Shown in pieces: positions 41,372 to 50,322 of a DNA stretch of 64,000 nucleotides (within the stretch, counting starts at the first letter, position 1; each line of letters begins with the position of its first letter). The notes beneath the pieces were generated by a model. It worked only from the letters and a program-made list of their open reading frames with translations. It did no database searches and was not told the origin of the DNA. The DNA comes from Chloroflexota bacterium (lineage in GTDB: Bacteria; Chloroflexota; UBA11872): positions 1 to 64,000 of the forward strand of contig JAJDVX010000005.1 in assembly GCA_022825895.1 (NCBI GenBank), in the 5' to 3' direction. Made by a program: the position numbers and the translations under genes.

Positions 41372-41481
41372 TGGTCAGGCACTTGACTTGACACGGCCTT
41401 GTACATTCAGCATGGCCGGATGTGAATGGACCTAGTGCATATTCGTTCATTCGAGAGAACCGGTCGCCGAAAGGGGAATCG

Positions 41482-42900
41482 ATGTTGAGGAATCTCAGGC
41501 TTGTATCCGGGCTGCTGATCGCGGCATTTGCCATTGTCCTGGTGGCATGCGGCGAGAGCGGCGGCGCCCCCAGCGAGGTCGTGAGGACCGTTGAAGTCGA
41601 GAAGGCCGTCACCGTTGAAGTGGAACGGGTAGTGACGGTCGAAGTCGAACGGCCGGTCGTCCAGGAAGTCGTCCGCGTTGTGGAGGTCGAAAAACCGGTC
41701 GAGGTTGTCCGGCAAGTAACCGTAGAGGTCATGCAGGAAGCCCAGACGCTTCCGCCGTTGATCATCGGGCACCTCAACGCCCTCACCGGTTCGTTGTCCT
41801 ACTTCGGCGTTTCGCATGGCAACGCCGCTGACCTCGCCGCCAGCCATGTCAACCGCGCTGGAGGGATTCAGGGCGGATCCGTCGTCATCATCAGCCGCGA
41901 CACCGGCGTCAATCCCGTGCAGGGCGTCGACGCGGCCCGTGCGCTGGTGGACGTGGAGAGCGTGGCGGCCATCGTCGGTGCATTGGCCAGCGGTGTCACC
42001 ATCCCGGTAGCCACCTCCGTAACGGCTCCAAACCAGACGCTCCAGATCTCGCACTCGTCCACGGCGCCCAGCATCACGGCGCTTGAAGACGACGATTTCC
42101 TCTTCCGAACAACCGTCTCGGACGCGGCGCAGGGCGTCGTCCTCGGCCGCTTGGCCTGGGAACAGGGCTACAAGAGCGCCGGAATCATGTACATCAACAA
42201 CGCCTACGGGCAGGGCCTGGCTGAACGATTCACCCAGACCTTTGCTGAACTGGGCGGAACGGTCACGGCCTCGGTACCGCACGAAGACAGCCAGCCGACG
42301 TTTACGTCTGAGCTGGAGAAGGCCACTGACGGCGACCCGGACGTACTCGTCACCGTCAGCTATCCGGGACAGGCGGAGATTTACCTTCGCGAAGCCCTGG
42401 AAGGCGACTACGCGGATACGTTCCTCTTCGTGGACGGCGTGAAGTCCGATGACATGGTGCAGGCCATCGGCGGCGGCAAGCTTGACGGAACCCTGGGCAC
42501 CGCGCCCGGAGCCCCCGACAGCCCCGATCGCCAGGCCTTCTACAACGCCTACACCCTGACCTTTGGCGTGGAAGCGCCCCAGGAGCCATACCTGGCCGAG
42601 ACCTACGACGCTGTCGTGCTAATCGCGCTCGCGGCCGCCAGAGCCGGTACTACGACCGACTCCGTGGCCATCCGCGACGCGCTTCGCGACGTGGCCAACC
42701 CTCCGGGCGAAGTTGTCGGTCCTGGCGCGGCCGGCATCCAGAAGGCCCTGGCCCTGATCGCCAGCGGTCAGGACATCAACTACGAGGGCGCCTCTGGCCC
42801 CGTGGACTTCGACGAGAACGGCGACGTGTCCGGTCCAATCGAGGTCTGGACGGTCGAAGGCGACGCCGTGACGTCCACCGGCAGGTTCGAACTACCCTAG
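41482..42900 (+). CDS. livJ: Branched-chain amino-acid-type ABC substrate-binding lipoprotein (LivJ-like)
   Basis: 472 residues from ATG 41482 (AAAGGGGA 4-5 nt upstream). A Sec-type lipoprotein signal ends in LVAC (Cys 23). An extended linker (VEVEKAVTVEVERVVTVEVE and further) runs to about residue 90. The periplasmic binding fold type I follows: IIGHLNALTGSLSYFG, a two-domain alternation, and YGQGLAERFTQTFAELGG. This is the Leu/Ile/Val or urea/amide class. The transporter genes livGFHM lie convergently from 46691 to 43045, so the components of one system face each other across a strong bidirectional terminator. Confidence 0.9.
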   Translation: MLRNLRLVSGLLIAAFAIVLVACGESGGAPSEVVRTVEVEKAVTVEVERVVTVEVERPVVQEVVRVVEVEKPVEVVRQVTVEVMQEAQTLPPLIIGHLNALTGSLSYFGVSHGNAADLAASHVNRAGGIQGGSVVIISRDTGVNPVQGVDAARALVDVESVAAIVGALASGVTIPVATSVTAPNQTLQISHSSTAPSITALEDDDFLFRTTVSDAAQGVVLGRLAWEQGYKSAGIMYINNAYGQGLAERFTQTFAELGGTVTASVPHEDSQPTFTSELEKATDGDPDVLVTVSYPGQAEIYLREALEGDYADTFLFVDGVKSDDMVQAIGGGKLDGTLGTAPGAPDSPDRQAFYNAYTLTFGVEAPQEPYLAETYDAVVLIALAAARAGTTTDSVAIRDALRDVANPPGEVVGPGAAGIQKALALIASGQDINYEGASGPVDFDENGDVSGPIEVWTVEGDAVTSTGRFELP

Positions 42901-42912
42901 TTCGCACCATTA

Positions 42913-42952
42913 CGGACACCCGGGGCGGCTCCACAGCCGCCCCGGGTGTCCG
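42913..42952. terminator. Bidirectional terminator between livJ and livM
   Basis: CGGACACCCGGGGCGGCT and AGCCGCCCCGGGTGTCCG are perfect 18-bp arms with loop CCAC, 12 bp after livJ. It is placed between two convergent transcription units. Confidence 0.85.
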
Positions 42953-43044
42953 TCTCTCATTCGAATCGCCAGAAGACTCCGGTGGAACTCGACCGCCCAG
43001 GCGTAGCTGAGGCGACTTCGTTGTTCCGGGCGTCTTGGTCCAGG

Positions 43045-44061
43045 CTAGTCTGCGCCGGTTGCGTCCCGGCCGGCCGCCGGGGCTGGGCGACGCGCAACGA
43101 TTCGCCGCCACTCGCCCAACAGCCCGCCCGGCCGCAACAGCATGATGGTGACAATCAGCACGCCGATCATGAGCAGGCGGAAACTCGGGTCGGAGAACAC
43201 GCCCGGGAGAAACTGCGTACCCGCCCAGACGCCCCAAACAACAAAGGCTCCCAGAACCGCGCCAAGATTGTTCCCTGAGCCGCCCACCATCAGCATTGCC
43301 CAGATGACGAAAGTGGCGAGTAGCGGATCGAAGGTCAGCGGCGAGAGGAAGCGGACGTGATGGGCAAACAGCGCGCCGCCGACCCCCATGATCATGGCGC
43401 CGAACACGAACGACTGAAGCTTGAAGTGAGAGACGTTCTTACCGCTCGCCGCCGTCGTCACTTCGTCTTCGCGAATCGCTCGGAGCACACGGCCCCAGGG
43501 TGACCGGGCCGCACGTTGCACAGCCACAAAGAGGATCAACAGGACGATCAGCACGACGACGATGTAAAGATAGTCGTAGTTCTCAGCCGGAATGAGATCG
43601 CCCAGGAATTTGGGAATTCGATAGAGCCCCTTGGAACCGTTCGCGGCCCACTTCTCGTTCAGGAAAAACAGTCGCACGCTCTCCGCAATCCCGAGCGTGG
43701 CTATGGACAGATAGTCGTCATTCAGCCGCAACGTGATGGAGCCAATGATCAGCGCGACGAGACCGCACACCGCGGCGGCAGCCGCGATTCCCAGGAAGAA
43801 CCACGCATCAATGCCCCAGGCGAGTACGTCGTGATGCGCGAGGTTGCCGCCAAAAACGAAGTCCTCGAACTGTTCCGGGTCTGGTGGTGGTGACGTCAGC
43901 AGCGCGGCGGTATAGGCGCCCAGCGCAAAGAACCCGGCAATACCGATATTGAAGAGACCCGTGAATCCCCAGTGGACATTTAGGCCCAATGTAAAGATTG
44001 CATAGATCATCGCCATAATCGCAAAGCCAACCAAGTAGTCGATTACTCCGCCAATATCCAT
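43045..44061 (-). CDS. livM: Branched-chain amino-acid-type ABC permease LivM
   Basis: 338 residues and about ten hydrophobic spans. LTLGLNVHWGFTGLFNIGIA lies near 25 (family LivM start), YLSIATLGIAESVRLFFLNE near 115, and the EAA-like cytoplasmic loop VLRAIREDEVTTAASGKNV near 190. The last part has GSGNNLGAVLGAFVVWGVW. The 'E...A..G' coupling loop identifies an ABC importer permease of the LivHM/UrtBC group. It follows livH by 12 nt. Confidence 0.9.
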   Translation of the reverse strand: MDIGGVIDYLVGFAIMAMIYAIFTLGLNVHWGFTGLFNIGIAGFFALGAYTAALLTSPPPDPEQFEDFVFGGNLAHHDVLAWGIDAWFFLGIAAAAAVCGLVALIIGSITLRLNDDYLSIATLGIAESVRLFFLNEKWAANGSKGLYRIPKFLGDLIPAENYDYLYIVVVLIVLLILFVAVQRAARSPWGRVLRAIREDEVTTAASGKNVSHFKLQSFVFGAMIMGVGGALFAHHVRFLSPLTFDPLLATFVIWAMLMVGGSGNNLGAVLGAFVVWGVWAGTQFLPGVFSDPSFRLLMIGVLIVTIMLLRPGGLLGEWRRIVARRPAPAAGRDATGAD

Positions 44062-44073
44062 GCTAGTTGTCCA

Positions 44074-45093
44074 CTATTGAGAGTCGCCGAAGATACCGTG
44101 AGGTCTGGCCAGCAGTACGCCGATCATGATGGCAAATGCTACAGCAGGCTTATAGCTGGGATTAATCCACTGTGTGGATACCTCCATGCTTACTCCGACA
44201 ACCAGGGCTCCAATCAAGGCGCCGTAGGGGTTGCCGATTCCGCCGAGAATCACCGCCGCAAACAGAGGTATCAGAAACTTCCAGCCCATGATGGGTAGCA
44301 GTTGTGCCTGTACGACGGCAAGAAGTACACCCGCGATGGCGGCGAGCGCACCGCCGATTCCCCACGTCCACCAGACGACGTGCTTTGTGTTGATTCCCGT
44401 GACCAGCGCCAGCGACGGATTGTCCGAGGTTGCTCGCATGGCTTTGCCTATTTTAGTGTAAGTTAGCAGCATGTAAACACCCGCCACCAGAATCACCGCC
44501 ACGATTGCGACGAATAGGCCGTCAGGCGGAATCCGAACATCCATTGGCAGGTGGTAGACCTGCCGAGACTCACGCGGATAGTGCTGGGTATCCCCTGACC
44601 AGATCAACTGGACCAGGCCACGAATGGCTATGGCCACGCCCAGCGAGGCCATCATGAGAATCGCCGTGCTGGCCCCTCTCTGGCGCAGCCTGCGGTAGAT
44701 CAAGAGATCCAGTGCAATAGCTCCGAGCGCTACGACGATCGCCGATAGCGGCAGCGCAATCAGTACGGGAAAACCGAACGTAAAGGGTCCAAGGCCGGCG
44801 CCTTCAATGCCAGCCCGGGGGAGGAGTCCGTCGACGATATAGAAAGCTACATAGGCTCCAAAGGCCATGTAGTCACCATGTGCAAAGTTCCCAAGCTTCA
44901 GGATTCCGTAGACCAACGTCAGACCTATTGCCCCTAATGCGATTACCGAGCCAAAGATGATTCCATTGGCAACAAGTCCCAGCTTGACGAAGGGCAAGAA
45001 TCCCATAGCCAGTATCGCGACTACGATTAACGCGACAAGACGGCTTGCTGATAATGTGAGTCCAGCTCGATGTCGGAAACGCAGTGCCATCAT
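44074..45093 (-). CDS. livH: Branched-chain amino-acid-type ABC permease LivH
   Basis: 339 residues from ATG 45093. GIIFGSVIALGAIGLTLVYG and NFAHGDYMAFGAYVAF are family hallmarks, and ATSDNPSLALVTGINTKHVV holds the coupling loop. The frame extends upstream to 45267 through the livF end without family-like sequence, and a gap of 46 nt remains to livF. Base composition here and in livF/livG is less GC-rich than around it, so the cluster may have been acquired. Confidence 0.9.
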   Translation of the reverse strand: MMALRFRHRAGLTLSASRLVALIVVAILAMGFLPFVKLGLVANGIIFGSVIALGAIGLTLVYGILKLGNFAHGDYMAFGAYVAFYIVDGLLPRAGIEGAGLGPFTFGFPVLIALPLSAIVVALGAIALDLLIYRRLRQRGASTAILMMASLGVAIAIRGLVQLIWSGDTQHYPRESRQVYHLPMDVRIPPDGLFVAIVAVILVAGVYMLLTYTKIGKAMRATSDNPSLALVTGINTKHVVWWTWGIGGALAAIAGVLLAVVQAQLLPIMGWKFLIPLFAAVILGGIGNPYGALIGALVVGVSMEVSTQWINPSYKPAVAFAIMIGVLLARPHGIFGDSQ

Positions 45094-45139
45094 CGCCGGG
45101 TCTTGCGATTGGGACCGAACATGGTGCAGGCGCTTTGTC

Positions 45140-45844
45140 CTATCCTCCGAGATACAGGCGGCCGACTTCGGGATTGTTGAGCAGAGCCGGTCCGCTGTCC
45201 TCGATTTGATTGTCGCCGCCCGATAGCACGTAGCCTCGGTCAGACATTCGCAGCGATTCCCGGGCATTCTGCTCCACCAGCAGGAGTGACACTCCGGTTT
45301 CGTTGATGCCGCGAATTCGTTCGAAGACTGTATGTATGAGCCCTGGCGCCAGCCCGGCGGACGGCTCGTCCAAGAGCAGTAGCACCGGATCCAGCATCAA
45401 TGCTCGGGCGATGGCGAGCATCTGACGCTGACCGCCGGAGAGCCTGCCAGCCTTCATTCGCGCACTGCGCTTCAGGTCGGGAAAGAGTTCGAACATCTCA
45501 TCGATTCGATGCCGAAAGTCGTCGCGCCGTACGAAGGCGCCCATCTCCAGGTTTTCTCGAGTCGTCATGGAGGGAAAAATGTTGTCCGACTGCGGCACGT
45601 AGCACAACCCGCTCCGCACGGTCTGTTCCGGTTCGAGCCTCGAGATGTCGACGCCGCGAAATCGCACGGCGCCGGTTCGAACTCGTACAAGACCGACAAT
45701 TGCCTTCATGAGTGTTGACTTGCCGCAGCCGTTGGGCCCAATGATCGTCACGATTTCGCCCTTGTTTACCGAGATTGAAACTCCGTGCAGGATCTCGGTC
45801 TCGCCATATCCGGCGACGACGTTTGATGCCTCAAGCAGGGCCAT
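45140..45844 (-). CDS. livF: ABC transporter ATP-binding protein LivF
   Basis: 234 residues. Walker A is in IIGPNGCGKSTLMKAI near 35, the signature in GRLSGGQRQMLAIARAL near 130, and Walker B in VLLLLDEPSAGLAPGL near 150. The short form and the start LLEASNVVAGYGETEILHGV are typical of LivF. It overlaps livG by 14 nt. It hydrolyses ATP for the LivHM permease. Confidence 0.92.
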   Translation of the reverse strand: MALLEASNVVAGYGETEILHGVSISVNKGEIVTIIGPNGCGKSTLMKAIVGLVRVRTGAVRFRGVDISRLEPEQTVRSGLCYVPQSDNIFPSMTTRENLEMGAFVRRDDFRHRIDEMFELFPDLKRSARMKAGRLSGGQRQMLAIARALMLDPVLLLLDEPSAGLAPGLIHTVFERIRGINETGVSLLLVEQNARESLRMSDRGYVLSGGDNQIEDSGPALLNNPEVGRLYLGG

Positions 45845-46691
45845 TGACGTATCCGCCCAGGTACGCCTCGAGGACTCTCGGATCTCGCTGGACCGTGGTG
45901 GGTGGACCTTCGGCTATTACTCCACCGTTGGCCATGACAATGACTGGATCGCACATGGCCATGACAAAGCGCATGTCGTGCTCAATGATGAAGAACGTCA
46001 CATCTCGCTCGACGCTGGCTCTCACAATGTTCGCGGAGAGATCTCGGAGGAGGGTTCGGTTGATCCCGGCTCCCGGCTCGTCGAGAAGCACCATCTTGGG
46101 TTGGGCCATCAGCGTCCGGGCCAATTCCAGAAGTTTCTTCTGGCCGCCTGAGAGATTGCCGGCCAACTCGTTTGCCAGGTGTGCGAGATTCACGAGTTCC
46201 AGGACGTCGATCGCCCGGGCCTGAATCTGGCGTTCCTGCCTCGCGACCTTCCACGGCGTCAGCCAGGTCAACCACAGGCGCTCGCCCGACTGGCGGGCAG
46301 GCACCAGCATCAGATTCTCCAGCACGGTCATCCGCCGCAGTTCCCTGGGTATTTGGAAGGTGCGCATCAGACCGCGCGCGAACGTCTGGTGCGGTCGCAG
46401 TCCACTGATGACCCTTCCGTCAAAGAGGATTTGCCCGCTGGTCGGGGACAGGTCGCCGGCCGCCAGATTAAAGAGCGTGGTCTTTCCGGCGCCGTTGGGT
46501 CCGATCAACCCGGTGATCGTGCCCGGCATCACGTCCAGCGTGCAGCGATCCACTGCTCGTACGCCGCCGAAGTCCTTGGTGACGTTACGCACCTGGAGGA
46601 TCGGCGACGAGTCAGTCAATTCGCTCGCGCTTTCATCCCGGACCGCACGTACCGCATGGTCCGGGAGTCGAGGTTCCGAACTCTGGTGCAC
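45831..46691 (-). CDS. livG: ABC transporter ATP-binding protein LivG
   Basis: 286 residues from GTG 46691. Walker A is in GLIGPNGAGKTTLFNL near 65. The GLRPHQTFARGLMRTFQIPR segment is characteristic of LivG. The signature is in AGNLSGGQKKLLELARTL near 170 and Walker B in MVLLDEPGAGI. The first 30 residues are Ser/Glu-rich and not conserved; a later start near residue 20 is possible. It is the first gene of livGFHM, and only 17 bp separate it from the divergent alpha/beta hydrolase. Confidence 0.9.
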   Translation of the reverse strand: MHQSSEPRLPDHAVRAVRDESASELTDSSPILQVRNVTKDFGGVRAVDRCTLDVMPGTITGLIGPNGAGKTTLFNLAAGDLSPTSGQILFDGRVISGLRPHQTFARGLMRTFQIPRELRRMTVLENLMLVPARQSGERLWLTWLTPWKVARQERQIQARAIDVLELVNLAHLANELAGNLSGGQKKLLELARTLMAQPKMVLLDEPGAGINRTLLRDLSANIVRASVERDVTFFIIEHDMRFVMAMCDPVIVMANGGVIAEGPPTTVQRDPRVLEAYLGGYVNGPA

Positions 46692-46708
46692 TCCGTACCA
46701 TATATCAG

Positions 46709-47497
46709 ATGCAGACGGTCAATCTCGGTCCACTCCGGGCGTTGCACTGGCCCACAAATGATCTCCGGGCGCCCCAAACGCTCCTCGCCATTCACGGAAT
46801 CTGGGTGGGCGCGCACGTCTGGAAGCAATTCGGCGCGTATCTGGCCGCCGAGGGCTATGAGACGTATGCGGTGTGGCTGAGGCACCACCAGCCAGGATCC
46901 GATCACCGGAATCTCGAAGGCCTGAGCCTCCAAGACTATGCGGAAGACGTGGCCGCGGCGACGCACGCGTTGGGCGCTCCGGTACTCATCGGGCAGAGCA
47001 TGGGCGGCCTGGTCGCGCAGATCGTCGCCACGATGGCCAATCCAGCTGGTCTCGCACTTCTGTCGAGCGCTCCGTCGTTCGGTATCCCCGTTATTCCCCG
47101 GCTCTCGCTTCTGATGACCGGTATCCGCAACTGCTTTGGTCGACCATTCAACTCAGACCCAATGCCTCCATTCGCTGATGATGCGTTCCTGGAGCGGCTT
47201 GATGATGAGCAGCGAGCCGCCGTGACCTCTCACCGTGTGCCCGAGCCGCGACGCCTTGCTCGGCAGCTGGCGTTTTGGCCACCAGTCGTCAGGGCCTCGC
47301 AGATCCGTTGTCCGGTCTTCGTCGGCGCTGGCGATGAGGATCCAGTAATCGTTCCGTGGGTCACGCGCCGAATCGCCGCGCGCTACCGCGTGATTCCGAC
47401 CTTTTACCAGGGACGCGGGCATATGTTGAACCTCGAACCCGGCTGGCAGTCCGTCGGCGATGATCTAATGCGTTGGATGGAACGATTTGTCGCCTGA
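46709..47497 (+). CDS. Alpha/beta hydrolase
   Basis: 262 residues. TLLAIHGIWVGAHVWKQFG holds the oxyanion region, the nucleophile elbow is GQSMGGLVAQ near 92, the Asp is in GAGDEDPVIV near 212 and the His in GRGHMLN near 240. The catalytic triad is complete. The substrate is unknown. It reads rightward with 17 bp to livG, and is followed after 18 bp by an aldo/keto reductase, so those two are probably an operon. Confidence 0.87.
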   Translation: MQTVNLGPLRALHWPTNDLRAPQTLLAIHGIWVGAHVWKQFGAYLAAEGYETYAVWLRHHQPGSDHRNLEGLSLQDYAEDVAAATHALGAPVLIGQSMGGLVAQIVATMANPAGLALLSSAPSFGIPVIPRLSLLMTGIRNCFGRPFNSDPMPPFADDAFLERLDDEQRAAVTSHRVPEPRRLARQLAFWPPVVRASQIRCPVFVGAGDEDPVIVPWVTRRIAARYRVIPTFYQGRGHMLNLEPGWQSVGDDLMRWMERFVA

Positions 47498-47515
47498 TTC
47501 GCCAAGGAGGCCGCT

Positions 47516-48451
47516 GTGAATAGCCGACCGCTCGGAACGACTGGGCTACAGGTCAGTGCTCTTACCATGGGATGCTGGGAAATCGGTGGGCTGGCGTGGG
47601 GACCTATGCCTGCGCCGGAGGCCGTGGACCTGGTGCGGGCCGTGGCGGACGCCGGCATTACCGCATTTGATACAGCCGAGGCCTATGGCAATGGCCGTAG
47701 CGAGGTGATCCTCGGCCACGCGCTGCGAGACCGGCGTGACGAAGTCACATTTATTACCAAGACTGGATACTTGCCAGGTGTCGATGGCGCCCAAATGCTG
47801 CTCGACGAGCAGCCGCGGGACTACCGGGCACCTTCGATCCGGCGAGCCTGCGAACTCTCGCGGCAACGGCTTCAGACCGACTACATCGACGTCTACCTGC
47901 TTCACGATCCGCCCATGGATGCCGTGATGCACGAGGAGCCGTTTGCCGAACTCCGCCGCCTTCAGGATCGAGGCGAAATCCGCGCCTGGGGAGTCTCGTC
48001 GAGCCCCGCGGTCGTTGCCGAGGCGGTCAGGCGCTGGGGTGCACAGGTCGTCGAGACGCCATTCAACGCGGCCAATCCGGAGGCCGCGACTGACCTCTTC
48101 GCGGTCGCGGCTGGGTCAGGCACCGGGGTCTTGGCCCGCAGCCCGTTCGCGAGCGGCAACCTGATCCTGACGCCGGAGCAACGCCAGGCCCTTTACGCGG
48201 GCGACTGGCGGCACTTTCATGACCCGGCACAGGTAGCTGCCGACGCAGCCGTGGCGGAACGGCTGGAGATTCTTGCCGACCTTCGCGACGAGCCGCCGAC
48301 CGATACGGCCATCAAGTACGTGCTCGGACATCCTGAGGTCTCGACTTGCATCGTGGGCATCTCTGCCGTGGCCGAAATTCAGCCAAACGTGCGCGCTGCC
48401 GGCGAGCCATACCTCGACGCGCAGAGCCGCCTGCGGCTGACACAGGCTTAG
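47516..48451 (+). CDS. Aldo/keto reductase
   Basis: 311 residues from GTG 47516, which follows AAGGAGG at 6 nt. The catalytic tetrad is visible: Asp and Tyr in ITAFDTAEAYGNGRSE, Lys in TFITKTGYLPG and His in YIDVYLLHDPP. The late STCIVGIS is the NADPH-binding end. It belongs to the YajO/YhdN-like branch, which reduces aldehydes or sugar carbonyls. It probably shares a transcript with the upstream hydrolase. Confidence 0.9.
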   Translation: MNSRPLGTTGLQVSALTMGCWEIGGLAWGPMPAPEAVDLVRAVADAGITAFDTAEAYGNGRSEVILGHALRDRRDEVTFITKTGYLPGVDGAQMLLDEQPRDYRAPSIRRACELSRQRLQTDYIDVYLLHDPPMDAVMHEEPFAELRRLQDRGEIRAWGVSSSPAVVAEAVRRWGAQVVETPFNAANPEAATDLFAVAAGSGTGVLARSPFASGNLILTPEQRQALYAGDWRHFHDPAQVAADAAVAERLEILADLRDEPPTDTAIKYVLGHPEVSTCIVGISAVAEIQPNVRAAGEPYLDAQSRLRLTQA

Positions 48452-48644
48452 CGATTTCCGACAGAGTCGCGGGTGGTGCTGTGCCAAGATGGGCTCGAAC
48501 GGTGTCCCACCTATATCTGGGGCCCGGGACTTGGCTTCGGTTCCTTTCCGCAGCGATGACGGTGGGCGGAAATGCGATGTTGGTATAGACTGCGCTGTTG
48601 ATCCCGCCTTGGCGGGTTGGCGCACCGAGGGAAGGATGAGGCAG

Positions 48645-50150
48645 ATGGCTCGAGATCTGACACGACGGCGATTTCTAAAGGCCAGTTCAGCGCTTGGTGT
48701 TGGCGTCGCCGGCGCAGCCACGCTGGCTGCCTGTGGTGAAACCCAGGTCGTCGAGAAGATCGTGACGCAGATTGTTGAAGAGGAAGTCATCAAGGAGGTG
48801 ACGAAGGAAGTCGAGGTTGTCGTTCAGAAAGTCGTCACGCAGGCGATGGCGGCACCTCAGCCCACCACGGTTGAGTTCGAGTTCGTCAGCGACCACGTGT
48901 CCGGCGTGCGCGGCAAGTCAACCACCTGGGCCCTGGCCAACTTCCAACAGGAACGGCCCGACATCAAGATCAAGTTCACGCCGCAGGGCGGGGGCTTTGA
49001 CGACTCGTTCGGCATTCGCATCGCGGCGGGCAGCGCCCCGGCCGCGGCATTGTTGAGTTGGGGGTTTTTTGGAGCCCATCAAGACTCATTCGTCCAGATC
49101 AACGACGTGCTGGACCGCCACCCCGACTTCGACGGGGCGGACCTGATTTACGAGCCGGACTCCTACACGATCAACTACGACACGACCTGGCCGTTCGTGG
49201 ACTCGTTCCAGGGGCACGCGTTCGGTCTGCCCTATCAGGGCAATGTGAGCGGCCACTACTACAACATTGATCTGTATGACCAGTACGGCGTGCCCGAGCC
49301 GTCGGCCGACTGGACCTACAGCAACGAGTGGCTGGACGCCGCCAAGCAGGCAACCGACCCGGACAACGAAATTTACGGAACCCGGATCGGTGGCGGTGGC
49401 GACATCCACTACTGGACACCCATTTCCTGGGGCTTCGGCGCGAAGCAGTTCATTTCGTCAGACGGCACGCACACGGAGCACTTTGACAACGGTGGGGACC
49501 AGGGCTTCCAGTTCGCGGTAGACCTCATCCACCGGCACGGCGTCTCGCCGGCGACGGACGCGCAGCGCGAGCTGGCGGGCGAGTTCGGCGACGCCTTCTC
49601 AGCCGGCAAGATCGGGGCCGAATTGCGACGTGGCGACGCCAAGGGCAACGCCGTGATCAGCATCGGCGACCGCTTCCGCTGGGCGCTGGCGCCGCAGCCG
49701 AAGGGTGACGTGACCGGCACCGTGGCCGTGCATCGCACGAACCAGGGACACTACGTCATCGACTCGGCGCGGCGACAAGGCGTAGTCGAGCCAGTCGTGG
49801 ACTTCCTGGTCTGGATGGCCGGGCCCAAGATGCAGGCGCGCGCGGCGACCGACCGCGGATTCCTGCCTTGCCGCTGGGACGCACTGGAGTCGCCGGAGAA
49901 TCTGGCGGCCCCGCCCGAGCGGCAGGACTTGCTTGTCTCGTTCGTTCGCGGCGAATTCCGCACCTGGCAGGGTTATCACCCGAACCAGCGCGAGTGGTTG
50001 GCCTGGCGCGGCCGAGCCCACTTGGCCATGACCGGAGAGGCATCGGTTGAAGAGGCCATCGAGAGCGCCGTGACCGAAGGTGACCGCATCCTTCGTCAGG
50101 ACGTGGACTTGCTGAACAAGCGCATCGAGCGCTGGGGCCGTACCGCCTAG
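48645..50150 (+). CDS. Tat lipoprotein solute-binding protein, duplicate copy 1
   Basis: 501 residues from ATG 48645; another ATG at 48636 is too close to the GAGGGAAGG site. The Tat signal ARDLTRRRFLKASSALG runs to lipobox TLAAC (Cys 30). The linker VVEKIVTQIVEEEVIKEVTK continues to residue 65. The binding fold follows with FEFVSDHVSGVRGKSTTWAL and LPYQGNVSGHYYNIDLYDQY. It should bind an unknown, probably carbohydrate-like ligand. No transporter gene is adjacent. It is the first of two copies 1678 bp apart, each with its own terminator. Confidence 0.9.
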   Translation: MARDLTRRRFLKASSALGVGVAGAATLAACGETQVVEKIVTQIVEEEVIKEVTKEVEVVVQKVVTQAMAAPQPTTVEFEFVSDHVSGVRGKSTTWALANFQQERPDIKIKFTPQGGGFDDSFGIRIAAGSAPAAALLSWGFFGAHQDSFVQINDVLDRHPDFDGADLIYEPDSYTINYDTTWPFVDSFQGHAFGLPYQGNVSGHYYNIDLYDQYGVPEPSADWTYSNEWLDAAKQATDPDNEIYGTRIGGGGDIHYWTPISWGFGAKQFISSDGTHTEHFDNGGDQGFQFAVDLIHRHGVSPATDAQRELAGEFGDAFSAGKIGAELRRGDAKGNAVISIGDRFRWALAPQPKGDVTGTVAVHRTNQGHYVIDSARRQGVVEPVVDFLVWMAGPKMQARAATDRGFLPCRWDALESPENLAAPPERQDLLVSFVRGEFRTWQGYHPNQREWLAWRGRAHLAMTGEASVEEAIESAVTEGDRILRQDVDLLNKRIERWGRTA

Positions 50151-50185
50151 TCGGTTAGCTCATTGGCGCTAGTACGGCGCACTGC

Positions 50186-50220
50186 CATTCGGGCGCGGTC
50201 CGCAAGACCGCGCCCGAATG
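50186..50220 (+). terminator. Terminator after solute-binding protein copy 1
   Basis: CATTCGGGCGCGGTC and GACCGCGCCCGAATG pair perfectly over 15 bp with loop CGCAA. Confidence 0.8.
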
Positions 50221-50322
50221 CTATGGCAGCGCAGTTACGCATGGCTCCCCTTCGAACCCTTATACTTCCGGTGCGAAGCGCTGCCGCGTTTGCGGACTGG
50301 CGCACACAGGGAGGGGAGCGCA

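Larger units (their letters stand above)
48645..50220. repeat. Solute-binding protein duplication, unit 1
   Basis: The unit, coding region plus terminator hairpin, recurs 1678 bp downstream (50323-51898) without any net length change. Both genes are 501 codons and both hairpins sit at the same distance from their stops. The greatest divergence is in the linker and the first part of the mature protein. Confidence 0.85.

Noticed and set aside
41000-47000. A defined replication origin
   Set aside because: Skew and gene direction fit, but no dnaA gene and no cluster of TTATCCACA-type boxes was found; only reported as a compositional flip.
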